From contig CAZIKF010000015.1 of assembly GCA_964539825.1 (NCBI GenBank), positions 1 to 64,000 of the forward strand: 64,000 nt of DNA. The letters are read 5' to 3'. Under the pieces are notes generated by a model. It was not told the origin of the DNA. It was given only the letters and a program-made list of their open reading frames with translations, and searched no databases. The first letter of the stretch is position 1; the number at the start of each line of letters is the position of its first letter. Positions 17,239 through 26,667 of the stretch are shown here, piece after piece. A program made the position numbers and the translations under genes. The DNA comes from CAZIKF01 sp964539825. Its GTDB lineage: Bacteria > Muiribacteriota > UBA6191.

Positions 17239-20200
17239 ATGAAGGCCTTAGCCCTTATTCCAAAGCCTGTTGAGTCCATGGCAAAGAAGGGGGAATCCTA
17301 CCAGTCCTTCGAAGCCCTCACCCTTTTCGCTGACATTTCAGGCTTTACCGCTCTAACTGAAACTCTTATGTCTTCGGGTGTTGAAGGTGCGGAAAGCCTG
17401 TGTGAGATTCTCAACGGTGTCTTCGAGCCCCTGGTTCATGAAATTCACAATGCTGGTGGATTTGTTGCCACCTTTGCAGGAGACGCTCTTACTGCTGTCT
17501 TTACTACTCAGGACAGAAAGTTAGTCCTTGGATGTGTACAACGCATTCATATTCTTTTCGAAAAACACCCTTCGCTTTCCATTAAGACGGGTCTGGGCTG
17601 CGGAGAAGTTGAACTGCGAATTCACTCCACTGCAGACAGAAGCGCGTACTCAGTTCGTGGGCAGGCTATCAACGATTGTGCCGCAAGTGAGCATCTATGC
17701 CAACCAGGACAAAGCGTATTGAGCCGTGAATTTGTCTCGTACCAAAAAATCCCCGGCTCTTGCCTGAGCAAAATAAGAGAGCGCTTTGTGTTTCATTGGC
17801 AGAAGTACTCTGCTCCCATCACACCAGCAGCTCCTCCCCTGGCCGCACCCTCGCCTGAAATTATGGAAGAATTTTTCTCGAGGGAAATCCTGAAACGGGA
17901 CTATGAAGGGGAGTTTCGCCCGGTGATCTGCCTCTTTCTTAACTTCAACCCCCCTGGTGAGGAAGAGACAGAAGAATTTATAAAAATGGTTCTCACCCAT
18001 ACCGCAAATTTCTCGACTACCCTTGGGATGATAGACTTTGGAGATAAGGGAGCCAAAATCCTCATCTTCAGTGGTGCTCCAATTGCGCTTGAGGACGATC
18101 TCCTGCGAGCGGTTTCTCTACTTGAACGCATTCGAGCTGAAGCAAAATTACCAATACGAGCAGGGGTCACACGAGGGTCCGTATTTGCTGGAATGGTTGG
18201 TTCAAGAAACCGATGTACCTACACGGTCATGGGAAGCCGGGTTAATCTTGCGGCCCGACTTATGACAGAAGCCTCCTGGGGGGACTTCCTTTTTGATGAG
18301 GAACTCGCTCCATCCTGTGACTTTCTAAGCTTTCAAAACCTTGGAGAACGTTCCCTAAAGGGGTTTTCAAGACAAAGGATAGCTTATAAATTCCTTGGGA
18401 AAAGGAAAGTAGAACCATCTCGATACCCGCTCGTGGGCCGCAAAAGGGAACTTCGGGATGCCCTGGACTGGCTTCGAGAAGCAAAAGAAAAAAAATCGCG
18501 ACTTTGCATTGATCTGCAAGGGGAAGCTGGAATTGGAAAATCGCAGTTTTGCTATTTTCTTCAGGAGGCTCTGCCAGTAGAGAACTATTTCTGGATATCG
18601 CTTCCCTGTCGTACGATCTCGCAACATCCCCTCAGCCCCTGGAAGAGGGTTCTTTTGGAAAAATTGAACCTGAAAGAGAATCCGGGAGAGGAGGATTTGG
18701 GCCGAGAATTAAAGCTTTTGGTTCGTAGTTTCGAAGGAGGAGAAGATTGGGACGCGAAGTCTTCCATCGCACTTTATTCCTGTGAGTTACTCCTAGATCT
18801 AAATCCCACCAGTCCCTCATTTGATTCACTTCCTGCTCGACGCCGCCGCCAAAATTTATGGGAAACCCTGCACCTGATCTTAACTGACAGCGCAAGGCAG
18901 CGCTGCACAGTTTTTTATGTTGAAGACTCTCATCACATGGACCCGGAGAGTCGTGAGACTCTGAGATTCATGCTTACACGCCACACTGGAAAGGCGACCG
19001 TTTTGCTTCTTGAGTCTCGCTCGGGAACTGGCTGGACTCAAGAGCTTCTCGATTCCCAGTTTGATAGGAGACAGGAACTTTGCCTGGAGGGAATTGAGAC
19101 AGAGGCTTTCCCAGCCCTGGTAAAGACCTACCTTGACGCTCAGCCTGCTCCCGCCCTGGTTGCCATGCTTCAGAAGCGGACCCTGGGAAATCCATTCTTC
19201 ACCGAACAGTTAGTAAAATTCTTACGATCTACTTCTGCTCTAAATTCTACTAACAGGGGTCTGGAAATGGCTGAGGGCACCCAAACTCTACCCATGTCAG
19301 TGCGCCAGGTTATCCTCAGTCGGGTCGACCAACTCCATCGCTCCCTGGTCAGGCTGATCAAAACCGCTTCCATTCTTGGACGTGAGGTTCCCATTGCTTT
19401 GCTCTCCCATATGCTGCGTAACCCCGTGAAAGGCTCCTCCTGTGAAACCCTGCAAAGAGAGGCTCTGTGGAGTCCACTCCAAGAACTTCTCTATCTCTTT
19501 CAACACTCCATGATCCAGGAAACTATCTATGAAATGCAGATGAACAAGGTACGCACAAAGCTGCATGCACTTGCCGTGAGATCTCTGGAGGCTATCCATA
19601 AGGACCGCTTAGCGGTCCATGCCGCCACCCTGGCTCACCACTGCGAAATGGCAGGCTGGATTCACAAATCCAGGGAATATCATCTGATCGGCGCACAGGA
19701 GGCTCGCCAAAATTATGAGCTGGAGCAAGCGCTCTTTCATTATCAAAACGCTCAACGGCTCAGCAAAAAGAAAAAAGAACAGTTCGAAATGGAATTGGAA
19801 ATTGCCTCGCTTCAAAATATTCGCGGTGAAACCAGGGAGTTCAAGGACTGTCTGAAGAGGCTTGAAGAGGAACTCTCCTCCTTGAGGTCTTCTCGCTTGA
19901 GGATTCGTTATGAACTTCTCCACAGCATTAACCAGGAAAGGGCAGGAAATTTAGAGAGTGCCCTCAAAGGGCTTGAACACTGCCTCCATCTTGCCAAAAA
20001 GGGGAAATTCCGGGACTTAACCTGTGAATCCTTACTAAAGTTAGGCGCATTTTTTCAAAGTAGGGGCGATTCGAAGAGGGCATTGGATCTGGTGTCACAG
20101 GGATTAGAGTTTTCTCAAGAATCTGGCGAAAGCAGACTTCGAATCCAAATTCGAAATCAGATGGCAGGATTAGAGGAGAGTTCAGGAAATTGGCGCGCTG

Positions 20201-21162
20201 CACTCAAAGAATATGAAGCCCTGCTGAAGCAGGCCCGACTTGATAATTCCCAGGTGGATATTTATCACACCTTGAGCCGCATTGGAGTTCTTCATTTCAA
20301 TGCCGGAAGAGTACGTCAAGCTGAATCCAGGTATCGTGAGGCCATGTTGGTAGCCAAGAAAATTGGGTACCGCCTGGGATACGGACACGCTTGCGGACAC
20401 CTGGGTTCCATCTATTGGATGCGCGGAGACTATGCAATGACTCTAAAGCTTTTTCAGGAGGATCTCGCCATTGGAAGGGAGTTAGGGGACCCTCAGACCA
20501 TAGGGGTAGCACTGGGGATGGTAGGTACAACCTATATGGACCTGGGAGATGTCGAGAAATGTGTCGATCACCTACTCGAGTTTTGGGAAATTGCACAGAA
20601 AATACAAACCCGCCAGGACCTGGTGTACTGTTCCCAGCAACTTGGCTACTCCTACAAACTTCTTCAAGAATATGAAAATTCTGAACGGTGGTTTCTCAAG
20701 TCCATTGAATTGTGCCGTGAATCCAACCTCCCTTACATGTTAGCCCTCGATCTTTATTACTATTCCCTGATGCTTTGTCTGCAGGGACGTTTCAAGGAAG
20801 CCCTGCCCCTGGTTGAGGAAGCCATTCCCATTACAGTAGACGTGGGAATGCGCGATACCTTCGCTTTTCGCATGTACCTGATGAGAATCCGGGTGAAGAG
20901 CGCACTGGGGGACCTGGGCGAGAAAGAGGCTGTTATCTGCGCAGAGGCTTTATTGAAAGCCCCTTTTTACGCGTCTCACTTTGAGAAATCTCAAAGAGGA
21001 TTGAACCGTGTGGAATTGCATTATGAGCTAAGTTTTATGACCGATTTGAAGGGGTATCGTGAAAGTGCTCTCAAGGGTTTCGAGAGTCTCTACGCAAAGC
21101 GCTCTGACGGAGAATATAAAACCAAGATTGAAGAGTTAAAGTCAGGTGCCAGGGTTCTTTGA
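17239..21162 (+). CDS. Soluble-adenylyl-cyclase-like protein: two class III cyclase domains, NTPase, TPR
   Basis: About 1307 residues from ATG 17239 (AGCAGG 7 bases upstream; TTG 17224 is an alternative). Cyclase domain 1 (about 20-175) has the metal-binding FADISGFT and FAGDALTAVF. Domain 2 (about 225-395) has RAGVTRGSVFAGMVG and VMGSRVNLAARLM but no clear metal aspartates. A STAND/AAA-type NTPase follows with Walker A GEAGIGKS near residue 428. The last 500 residues are TPR-like helices. This is the architecture of mammalian ADCY10, which joins two unequal cyclase halves to an NTPase and helical repeats; bacterial relatives are known. The expected product is cAMP made in the cytosol. The gene is preceded by the A1/B1 receiver pair. 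No cAMP-binding regulator is seen in the window. Confidence 0.88.
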   Translation: MKALALIPKPVESMAKKGESYQSFEALTLFADISGFTALTETLMSSGVEGAESLCEILNGVFEPLVHEIHNAGGFVATFAGDALTAVFTTQDRKLVLGCVQRIHILFEKHPSLSIKTGLGCGEVELRIHSTADRSAYSVRGQAINDCAASEHLCQPGQSVLSREFVSYQKIPGSCLSKIRERFVFHWQKYSAPITPAAPPLAAPSPEIMEEFFSREILKRDYEGEFRPVICLFLNFNPPGEEETEEFIKMVLTHTANFSTTLGMIDFGDKGAKILIFSGAPIALEDDLLRAVSLLERIRAEAKLPIRAGVTRGSVFAGMVGSRNRCTYTVMGSRVNLAARLMTEASWGDFLFDEELAPSCDFLSFQNLGERSLKGFSRQRIAYKFLGKRKVEPSRYPLVGRKRELRDALDWLREAKEKKSRLCIDLQGEAGIGKSQFCYFLQEALPVENYFWISLPCRTISQHPLSPWKRVLLEKLNLKENPGEEDLGRELKLLVRSFEGGEDWDAKSSIALYSCELLLDLNPTSPSFDSLPARRRRQNLWETLHLILTDSARQRCTVFYVEDSHHMDPESRETLRFMLTRHTGKATVLLLESRSGTGWTQELLDSQFDRRQELCLEGIETEAFPALVKTYLDAQPAPALVAMLQKRTLGNPFFTEQLVKFLRSTSALNSTNRGLEMAEGTQTLPMSVRQVILSRVDQLHRSLVRLIKTASILGREVPIALLSHMLRNPVKGSSCETLQREALWSPLQELLYLFQHSMIQETIYEMQMNKVRTKLHALAVRSLEAIHKDRLAVHAATLAHHCEMAGWIHKSREYHLIGAQEARQNYELEQALFHYQNAQRLSKKKKEQFEMELEIASLQNIRGETREFKDCLKRLEEELSSLRSSRLRIRYELLHSINQERAGNLESALKGLEHCLHLAKKGKFRDLTCESLLKLGAFFQSRGDSKRALDLVSQGLEFSQESGESRLRIQIRNQMAGLEESSGNWRAALKEYEALLKQARLDNSQVDIYHTLSRIGVLHFNAGRVRQAESRYREAMLVAKKIGYRLGYGHACGHLGSIYWMRGDYAMTLKLFQEDLAIGRELGDPQTIGVALGMVGTTYMDLGDVEKCVDHLLEFWEIAQKIQTRQDLVYCSQQLGYSYKLLQEYENSERWFLKSIELCRESNLPYMLALDLYYYSLMLCLQGRFKEALPLVEEAIPITVDVGMRDTFAFRMYLMRIRVKSALGDLGEKEAVICAEALLKAPFYASHFEKSQRGLNRVELHYELSFMTDLKGYRESALKGFESLYAKRSDGEYKTKIEELKSGARVL

Positions 21163-21164
21163 TC

Positions 21165-22268
21165 TCAGCGGAGATCCATCTCTTTGATGTAATCCTGATG
21201 CAGTAATTTGTGGAAATGAAACATTGGGGCTTCAAAGTTTGGTGCATAGTACCCCTGCTCAAAGATCCCTGATTCCATCGAAACCTGAACCCGTTCGCTG
21301 ATCAGCACATCCTCTTGTTGAACTTGATCCGAGTCGTTTAGTTCCGCCTCCAGTTCCTCATCGCGGGCATCCCCTTCGTAGAAATAGTCAAAGATGACCT
21401 CGCAAGATTTTGCACCCGTCGGAATCACGCGGTTGAGATCCAGCCACTTTCCGTAACGATTGATCATGGTGTTGGGGTAGAACCATCCATAATAAGTTCC
21501 TTTACCCAACCGCTCTCTTGCCCGATGGTCTTTAGTTTCCTGGGATGATGATGCCAAACAGGATTGAACCGCAGAGTTGGAAAAGAGCCGGGACTGATAA
21601 GAGCCCAGATCCAGATGCTTGGCGAGTTGAGGATGCAAAACAGAGACGTGGTAGCCTCCATCGAGATAATTATCCACAAAGACTTTCCAATTACAGGAAA
21701 TTTTATAACGTTGAGATTTTAGATAGCGAAGAGAGGCAAAGCTTAACTCGTCATATTCTGCTTCGTGCTCAATTCCCTCAAAAGGGGGAATACTGGTTGA
21801 AAAGGAGATCAGGATAAACGGACCCCAGGTGCAAACTTTTATTGGCTTCAAGGAAGGCTTCGAGTCCCTGAGGGCAGCTATTGCCCCGGCTGAAGGAGTC
21901 TTAAGAAGCTCTCCCTCCAGAGAAAATCGCCATCCGTGGTAGGAACATACCAATTGAGAGCAATCTAAAGAGTCGGGAGCCAGCCAACCTCCGTGGTGCG
22001 GACAAACATTATGATAGCCCCGCAGAACGCCTGCCTCATCGCGAACCAGCAGATAGGGGTTTGAGAGAAAGTTGCCGGCTAAAAAGTCCCCGGGATTTTC
22101 AAGCTCGGAGACCCGGGCTACAATCTGCCACGAGTTGTTGAAAACAGCCTTTTTCTCAAGTTCGAAGAGTTCTTGAGAAAAATACCACCCGCCTGGTGGA
22201 GTTCGTGCGATTTCGATTTTCCTGTGCGGGTCAAATGCGTCAATATCTTCCTTTAGGGTGTGTTTCAT
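21165..22268 (-). CDS. Rieske non-haem iron oxygenase, alpha subunit type
   Basis: About 367 residues. The Rieske cluster ligands are C89-P-H91 and C108-x2-H111 (CPHHGGW and CSYHGW). The mononuclear iron site is seen in DNYLDGGYHVSVLH, matching the D-x-x-D-x4-H-x4-H pattern of ring-hydroxylating and choline/carnitine monooxygenase-like enzymes. It needs a reductase partner, and none is adjacent. I take ATG 22268 as the start; the frame also opens at TTG 22319, which would overlap the preceding gene by about 20 bases. The SD is poor for both. Substrate candidates include quaternary amines, but the sequence does not decide. Confidence 0.85.
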   Translation of the reverse strand: MKHTLKEDIDAFDPHRKIEIARTPPGGWYFSQELFELEKKAVFNNSWQIVARVSELENPGDFLAGNFLSNPYLLVRDEAGVLRGYHNVCPHHGGWLAPDSLDCSQLVCSYHGWRFSLEGELLKTPSAGAIAALRDSKPSLKPIKVCTWGPFILISFSTSIPPFEGIEHEAEYDELSFASLRYLKSQRYKISCNWKVFVDNYLDGGYHVSVLHPQLAKHLDLGSYQSRLFSNSAVQSCLASSSQETKDHRARERLGKGTYYGWFYPNTMINRYGKWLDLNRVIPTGAKSCEVIFDYFYEGDARDEELEAELNDSDQVQQEDVLISERVQVSMESGIFEQGYYAPNFEAPMFHFHKLLHQDYIKEMDLR

Positions 22269-22296
22269 GAAAGGGCTGGTTAGATTTATCCAGGAT

Positions 22297-22869
22297 TCAT
22301 TCCCTATACAATTGCTCAAAGATGCGTTTTTGGCTCACATCATGGGGCATAGAGCAACGCATGAGATTAAGAAAATCATCTCCCTCAAGCTCTACTTCAA
22401 AAGGGTGTCCAACGGTCTTTCCGGAACTGGTTTGCCCATCATTTTTATGAATCACTAATTCTGCCAGGAATTCCCATTTATCCGCTGGAATTTCCTGGCC
22501 CATCCCGTCTTCTGTTTCAAATGGTTTACGCGAAATCTTAAGAAAGCTCTTTCCAAAGGTTTCAGTGATGGTGTAGTGATCGGTGGTGATGTCTAACTCT
22601 CCTTCAATGAACGTGCGTTTATAATCATAGAGGTGTTCTCGAAAAATATGCTCCTTTCCTCTAGAAATCATCACCATCCGTCTTGGCTTGAAGGAATCAT
22701 CGGCATATTTATCAAGGGCCAGATTACCAAGCACGGTGGCACTAATTTTTACGCTTCGTTTTCCATAGGGAGTTTGGTGATGACACTTAAACAAAGCCTC
22801 GAGGTTACCAAAACTTGGAAACACACAAATAATCATGGATAAAAGCAGTCGCAGCATCTGGCTCTTCAT
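22297..22869 (-). CDS. Exported protein of unknown function
   Basis: I place the start at ATG 22869, which has an AGGAAAGGA-type SD and begins a signal peptide (MKSQMLRLLLSMIICVFPSFG). An upstream in-frame ATG at 22929 would bury that signal. The mature part, about 170 residues, is soluble and beta-rich by appearance, with paired cysteines (C near residue 29 and C in LMRCSMPHD). No known domain is recognised. Its stop is 28 bases before the Rieske gene start on the same strand, so the two may be co-expressed, but a functional link is not evident. Confidence 0.7.
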   Translation of the reverse strand: MKSQMLRLLLSMIICVFPSFGNLEALFKCHHQTPYGKRSVKISATVLGNLALDKYADDSFKPRRMVMISRGKEHIFREHLYDYKRTFIEGELDITTDHYTITETFGKSFLKISRKPFETEDGMGQEIPADKWEFLAELVIHKNDGQTSSGKTVGHPFEVELEGDDFLNLMRCSMPHDVSQKRIFEQLYRE

Positions 22870-22949
22870 TTTCGTTCCTTTCCTATTTAAGCACCCATCT
22901 TTACGTCTAATCTCATCGAAGGTTTCCAATTCTAAAGAAAGGTCGCTTA

Positions 22950-22971
22950 CGGCAGGTAGGAAAATCTGCCG
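22950..22971. promoter_or_regulatory. Short inverted repeat upstream of receiver A2
   Basis: CGGCAG at 22950-22955 and CTGCCG at 22966-22971 form a perfect 6-base inverted repeat with a 10-base spacer. It sits in the divergent gap between the exported protein and receiver A2, where an operator would be expected. Confidence 0.25.
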
Positions 22972-23045
22972 CAGTCATGGATTGAATCACCAATTCCCTG
23001 TATCATTCTTCTCATAATCAGGCTGCTGTATCATGGCTTAAGACT

Positions 23046-23483
23046 ATGGAAAAACTCATCGAGACATATTCTAAGGATCCAACTACCAATGGACTCTGGC
23101 CTGATCAAACGCCCATCAAGATCCTGATCATTGAGGATTCCCCTCTTTTTTGCGAGTTCCTTCACTCCATATTTAAAGGGGTTGGATACACGACTTACAT
23201 TGCCCTTAACCTGGAACAAAGCTATATAGAGTACCAAAAGAATCAGCCTGATGTAGTAACCATGGATCTGTGGATGCCCGATTCAAATGCCCTGGAGGGA
23301 TTCACTGAGTTCATGCACCGCAATAAGGGTGCAAAGGTAATGATTCTTAGTATGGATCGCGACAAGGACAGGGTGATGCAGGCGATGAAGGAAGGCGCAA
23401 GGGAGTATTTTCTCAAGCCACTCGATGAGCGCCATCTAAAAAACGTTCTCACCCGCATTAAGGCCATCGCCTTGTGCGGATAG
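23046..23483 (+). CDS. Single-domain receiver, NG-extension family, A-type (copy A2)
   Basis: A 145-residue CheY-like receiver: extension MEKLIETYSKDPTTNGL, P23, acidic E30-D31, VGY 46-48, phospho-acceptor D74 in MDLWMPD, K124 in YFLKPL. The segment SMDRDKDR (102-109), after beta strand 4, is shared only with copy A3 at 32206, so A2 and A3 are the closest A-type relatives. The B-type partner starts 18 bases downstream. It has no output domain and no obvious effector gene beside it; the convergent neighbour is the GDYXXLXY gene. Confidence 0.88.
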   Translation: MEKLIETYSKDPTTNGLWPDQTPIKILIIEDSPLFCEFLHSIFKGVGYTTYIALNLEQSYIEYQKNQPDVVTMDLWMPDSNALEGFTEFMHRNKGAKVMILSMDRDKDRVMQAMKEGAREYFLKPLDERHLKNVLTRIKAIALCG

Positions 23484-23501
23484 CAAAGGGCTCCCACAGT
23501 C

Positions 23502-23948
23502 ATGGAACAACTCATCAGGGAATTTGCAAAACTTTACCTAACTAATGGACTCCAGGCCAATCGAGTTCCGCTCAAAGCCCTTGTTGTTGATGACTCCTCT
23601 TCGATGAGAACCCAACTCTTGTGGATTTTAAGCTCAGTGGGATACGAGGTTTGTGAAGCATCAAACGTGGAATCGGGGATTCTTCAGTATCGTAGACAGC
23701 TTCCGAATGTGGTGACCCTGGACCTGGTGATGCCGGGCATGGGAGGGCTGGAGGGGCTGACAGAGTTCTTACAATGGGATAACCAGGCCAGCATCGTGGT
23801 AGTTAGCTCTGAAGGGTATAAAGAGGCTGTACTCAGGGCCATATCGAATGGCGCAAAGAACTTTGTTAGAAAACCCATCAATGAAGACAGTCTTGAAAAA
23901 ATGCTGACTGTGGTTAAATCTGTCGCAATTGCCGTAGAGGATTCCTAG
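23502..23948 (+). CDS. Single-domain receiver, NG-extension family, B-type (copy B2)
   Basis: A 148-residue CheY-like receiver: MEQLIREFAKLYLTNGL extension, P23, D30-D31, VGY 46-48, D74 in LDLVMPGM, K124 in NFVRKPI. It is most like copy B1 (VMPGMxGL, WD near residue 92, NGAKNF, VKSVA at the end). It follows A2 by 18 bases and ends by overlapping the stop codon of the convergent membrane-protein operon by 4 bases. Pair order and types are the same as at 16.3 and 32.2 kb, which indicates that the pair was duplicated as a unit. Confidence 0.88.
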   Translation: MEQLIREFAKLYLTNGLQANRVPLKALVVDDSSSMRTQLLWILSSVGYEVCEASNVESGILQYRRQLPNVVTLDLVMPGMGGLEGLTEFLQWDNQASIVVVSSEGYKEAVLRAISNGAKNFVRKPINEDSLEKMLTVVKSVAIAVEDS

Positions 23949-24451
23949 GGGGATGGGGGAACGAGCGGCTTAAAATCTTCGCTAACCAGCCCTACAAGTA
24001 CGCACACCCCTGAATCAGCCAGTCGAAACTCACCATAGCGAGCATCCGTAAAGTGCTTTCCGGTACCTTCCTGGAAAAAGTAGGAATCGGTAGCGATCTT
24101 AATCGTATTTCTCCAGCGCCTCCCCCTTTTTCGATAATTTAAAAGGTACTCTCCTTCTTTAAGTACTTCGCCCCTATACAACCGCACAAATTTTGCTACC
24201 TTTTGTTCGTCGAGCGTTATGACCAGTTTTCCCTTTCGGGGTGCCTCATCAAACAGCCCCACTTTGATATTTCGGGGCATGGCATAGTCCAGCGCCATAT
24301 AATCACCCTGCATGAGGCTTCGTGGGTCCACTGGAGCCAGTTGCAGAAGCATTTTCTCAGCACCGTTTAAAACCAGTTCCTTTTGTGCGACTAAGCCGTT
24401 AAGGATCAGAAGGAGCACCACAATCCAGGCCAATAGGAGCTTATTTCTCAT
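23945..24451 (-). CDS. GDYXXLXY-domain membrane-anchored protein
   Basis: About 168 residues from ATG 24451, which overlaps the end of the preceding DUF4401 gene by 11 bases. One N-terminal membrane segment (LLLAWIVVLLLILNGLVAQ) is followed by a periplasmic domain. It contains the family motif in LMQGDYMALDY and the preceding LQLAPVDPRS, the signature of GDYXXLXY proteins. This family regularly sits with DUF2157 and DUF4401 membrane proteins, as here. The function of the trio is not established. The in-frame start at 24490 would add residues without a clear SD. Confidence 0.85.
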   Translation of the reverse strand: MRNKLLLAWIVVLLLILNGLVAQKELVLNGAEKMLLQLAPVDPRSLMQGDYMALDYAMPRNIKVGLFDEAPRKGKLVITLDEQKVAKFVRLYRGEVLKEGEYLLNYRKRGRRWRNTIKIATDSYFFQEGTGKHFTDARYGEFRLADSGVCVLVGLVSEDFKPLVPPSP

Positions 24452-25538
24452 TTCCACCGGCCTTCCATAGTTCAAAGCCCTTTCTAACAATCAAAAGGAA
24501 TACTCCGGCACCCATCAAATAATAGGACTTGGTAGCAAGATCCACCTTCATCAGGTAGTAATAAGCACTCAGGGAATAGGGGAGTAGAATTCCACCGGGA
24601 ATGAGAAGTAGAAGGTCACGCTGGTAGGTACCAAGAAAGATTAGAAGAACGGCGAACAACAGGCCCGGCACACCCAGGAAGACCAATGCAATGAAGCTGG
24701 CACAAAAAAAGTTTAGTGCTTTTCGCGACTCTTGGTATTTACGTACAAGGGGAATCCAGGCAGCCAGAAACACACCCAGGAAAATGACACTGAGAGTGTA
24801 GTAGGGGAGGTGCGCGAAGGGTTGGTTTCCGTGGGACTGGATCTGGCTCCAAAGACAGATTGAGCCCACTACCATAATAGACGCCAGCACCAGTGGACGT
24901 CCCTGCCGATCAAATGCTTCTTTCGTACAAACCAGCGAGATGACCAATAGAAGAATTACCGTAAAGATGGGTATACCCAGGGGTAGATGATTCTGGAAAT
25001 GCCATCCGCACAAACTCAAAGCGCCCCACATGGAAAGAAATCTCTCCAGGGGAACTCCAAAAAACGGGTAGGTACTCACGGCGAGAAAGAGGGCCATCAG
25101 AGGTAAGATTGGTTCGGATAGAGATCTCCAATTCAACAGGGAGAGAATGGCTATCATGATGCAGATTTTACCTGCCAGAATGCACACCACCGAAAACTGC
25201 TCAAGAAAGAGATCAGAGGCTCTAAATTCTGCACCTCTTTCTCTTACCTGGAAGAGCGCAATGGCGCCGAGCGTCAGAACCAGGCCGAGGACCAAGGTAA
25301 AGGAGGCGTGAGAACTATTTAAGAGGCCGAGGGCACCGAGAAAGGCCAAAAACATGACCGCCGAAATCCAGGCACCCACGATCAGTAGAATCTGAATGGG
25401 TAAGGAAACCTGTTTTTGCCCGCTTTTCCAGGGTAACTCCTGCTCCAGTGCTCCCTTTCTACTCGCGCTGATCTTCTTGTTTAGCAATAGAGTCTCAAGG
25501 AGATCGGCTGCGTTAGTGATCTTCCCTGTTTCAGACAT
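24441..25538 (-). CDS. DUF4401 family multi-pass membrane protein
   Basis: A 365-residue protein with a short charged N-terminus (MSETGKITNAADLLETLL) and then about ten hydrophobic helices, from PIQILLIVGAWISAVMFLAF onwards. Such a soluble head before a polytopic domain, together with gene order, fits DUF4401. Its start overlaps the end of the DUF2157 gene by 8 bases and its end overlaps the GDYXXLXY start by 11, showing translational coupling within a three-gene operon. No enzymatic motif is visible. Confidence 0.82.
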   Translation of the reverse strand: MSETGKITNAADLLETLLLNKKISASRKGALEQELPWKSGQKQVSLPIQILLIVGAWISAVMFLAFLGALGLLNSSHASFTLVLGLVLTLGAIALFQVRERGAEFRASDLFLEQFSVVCILAGKICIMIAILSLLNWRSLSEPILPLMALFLAVSTYPFFGVPLERFLSMWGALSLCGWHFQNHLPLGIPIFTVILLLVISLVCTKEAFDRQGRPLVLASIMVVGSICLWSQIQSHGNQPFAHLPYYTLSVIFLGVFLAAWIPLVRKYQESRKALNFFCASFIALVFLGVPGLLFAVLLIFLGTYQRDLLLLIPGGILLPYSLSAYYYLMKVDLATKSYYLMGAGVFLLIVRKGFELWKAGGNEK

Positions 25539-26529
25539 GATCTTGCTCCTCGCTGAATCGGTGCTGAACCCTCAGAAGGAGCCAGGCCAGGGCGCAAAAC
25601 AATCCCAGGGTGCCGATGCTTATCGCAATGTGCTCAAACCAACGCGGCCCCGATAAGTAGTCTAGAAATCGAAACAGAAGCATGTCTCCAAGGCAGGCTA
25701 TGCCTAGAGCTACCACGCTTAAAGAGACGAGATCCCTGGCTCGCCATGAAAACCCGGCCAGAAGTGCGGCTACAACCGGTGTGATAAATAATGCGATCCA
25801 GGCACTGGTCTCCACGCGATGCGGGGAATATTTCATGATGATGTGTGAACAGGGAATTAAAAGACTGGTCAAAATGGCCGCGTAGAGCACAGGTCTTGCC
25901 CAGGCTCTTTTCAACCATACCAGTCCCCTGGAATGAAAGTATTCCCACAATGTCAGACACAGCCCATCGAGGGCGGCAAGAATCAGGAAAAGCAGTGTGA
26001 ATTCGATGGAGGAGTTAGTACCGATGATCTGCTGCCAAAACAAGCAGAAGGCAGCGTGAACCAGCACCAGGTTCAGGGTCCATAGAGGGAGAAAATTCGA
26101 AAAGAGACTCAGCGGGAAAATCAAAAGAGCCCAGCCTTGAAACAGTTCATAGCTATCTGCTCCTGTCTGGTAAACCTGGCCGAAGACCGCCAGAAAAACT
26201 CCCACAAAGAAAGCTCCCAGGAACAGCAAAACTTTGGTAGGAAGGGAGTTTAAATCTCGGAAAAATACCAGGATCAGGGTAACCAGGACCGGGAGTTGAG
26301 CCAAACCCAGCTTGGCTCCGCGAGGCATGGAATCCCAATTATAGGCAAAGAAAAAGAGAATCCCCGAACCCAGCAATAAAGAGCCCAGAATCAGGAAACC
26401 CTGGGAAATCCACTGGTCCCACAGCACAGGTTTCAAAAGCCGCAGACCCTCGCGATACAAAGTTAGGGGAATTTTTTGATCACGATAGAGATTTTTCCAG
26501 CGTGACCTGAGATGAGGATCTAATTCCAT
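25531..26529 (-). CDS. DUF2157 family multi-pass membrane protein
   Basis: A 332-residue protein with about 60 soluble N-terminal residues (DPHLRSRWKNLYRDQKIPL) and eight to ten membrane helices. FAYNWDSMPRGAKLGL near residues 61-76 is the family hallmark, the NWxxxP and K pattern of DUF2157. It is the first gene of the DUF2157-DUF4401-GDYXXLXY operon, read from 26529 leftwards. A 12-base perfect palindrome sits 24 bases upstream of its ATG. The role is unknown; proposals for the family centre on membrane stress, and nothing here decides it. Confidence 0.85.
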   Translation of the reverse strand: MELDPHLRSRWKNLYRDQKIPLTLYREGLRLLKPVLWDQWISQGFLILGSLLLGSGILFFFAYNWDSMPRGAKLGLAQLPVLVTLILVFFRDLNSLPTKVLLFLGAFFVGVFLAVFGQVYQTGADSYELFQGWALLIFPLSLFSNFLPLWTLNLVLVHAAFCLFWQQIIGTNSSIEFTLLFLILAALDGLCLTLWEYFHSRGLVWLKRAWARPVLYAAILTSLLIPCSHIIMKYSPHRVETSAWIALFITPVVAALLAGFSWRARDLVSLSVVALGIACLGDMLLFRFLDYLSGPRWFEHIAISIGTLGLFCALAWLLLRVQHRFSEEQDHV

Positions 26530-26552
26530 GGCTTTATTCCAACTGGTACAAA

Positions 26553-26564
26553 CACCTTAAGGTG
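26553..26564. promoter_or_regulatory. 12-base palindrome ahead of the DUF2157 operon
   Basis: CACCTTAAGGTG is a perfect palindrome 24 bases upstream of the DUF2157 ATG, in the position of an operator or promoter element for the three-gene membrane operon. Confidence 0.3.
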
Positions 26565-26667
26565 ACCGGGGAATTTAAGCAACCCTATGTTGTTAGCCCT
26601 AAATCCTACAGATGAAGTTTTCCTCGGGTGATTCAAATCCCGTGCCGGGGATGAACCCATCTACTTT

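Noticed and set aside
26618..26652. T-arm-like GATTCAAATCCC suggesting a tRNA gene or fragment
   Set aside because: No acceptor, D-arm or anticodon arm can be built around it. The stem does not close with the standard 7-base loop, and no matching 5' acceptor strand occurs upstream.
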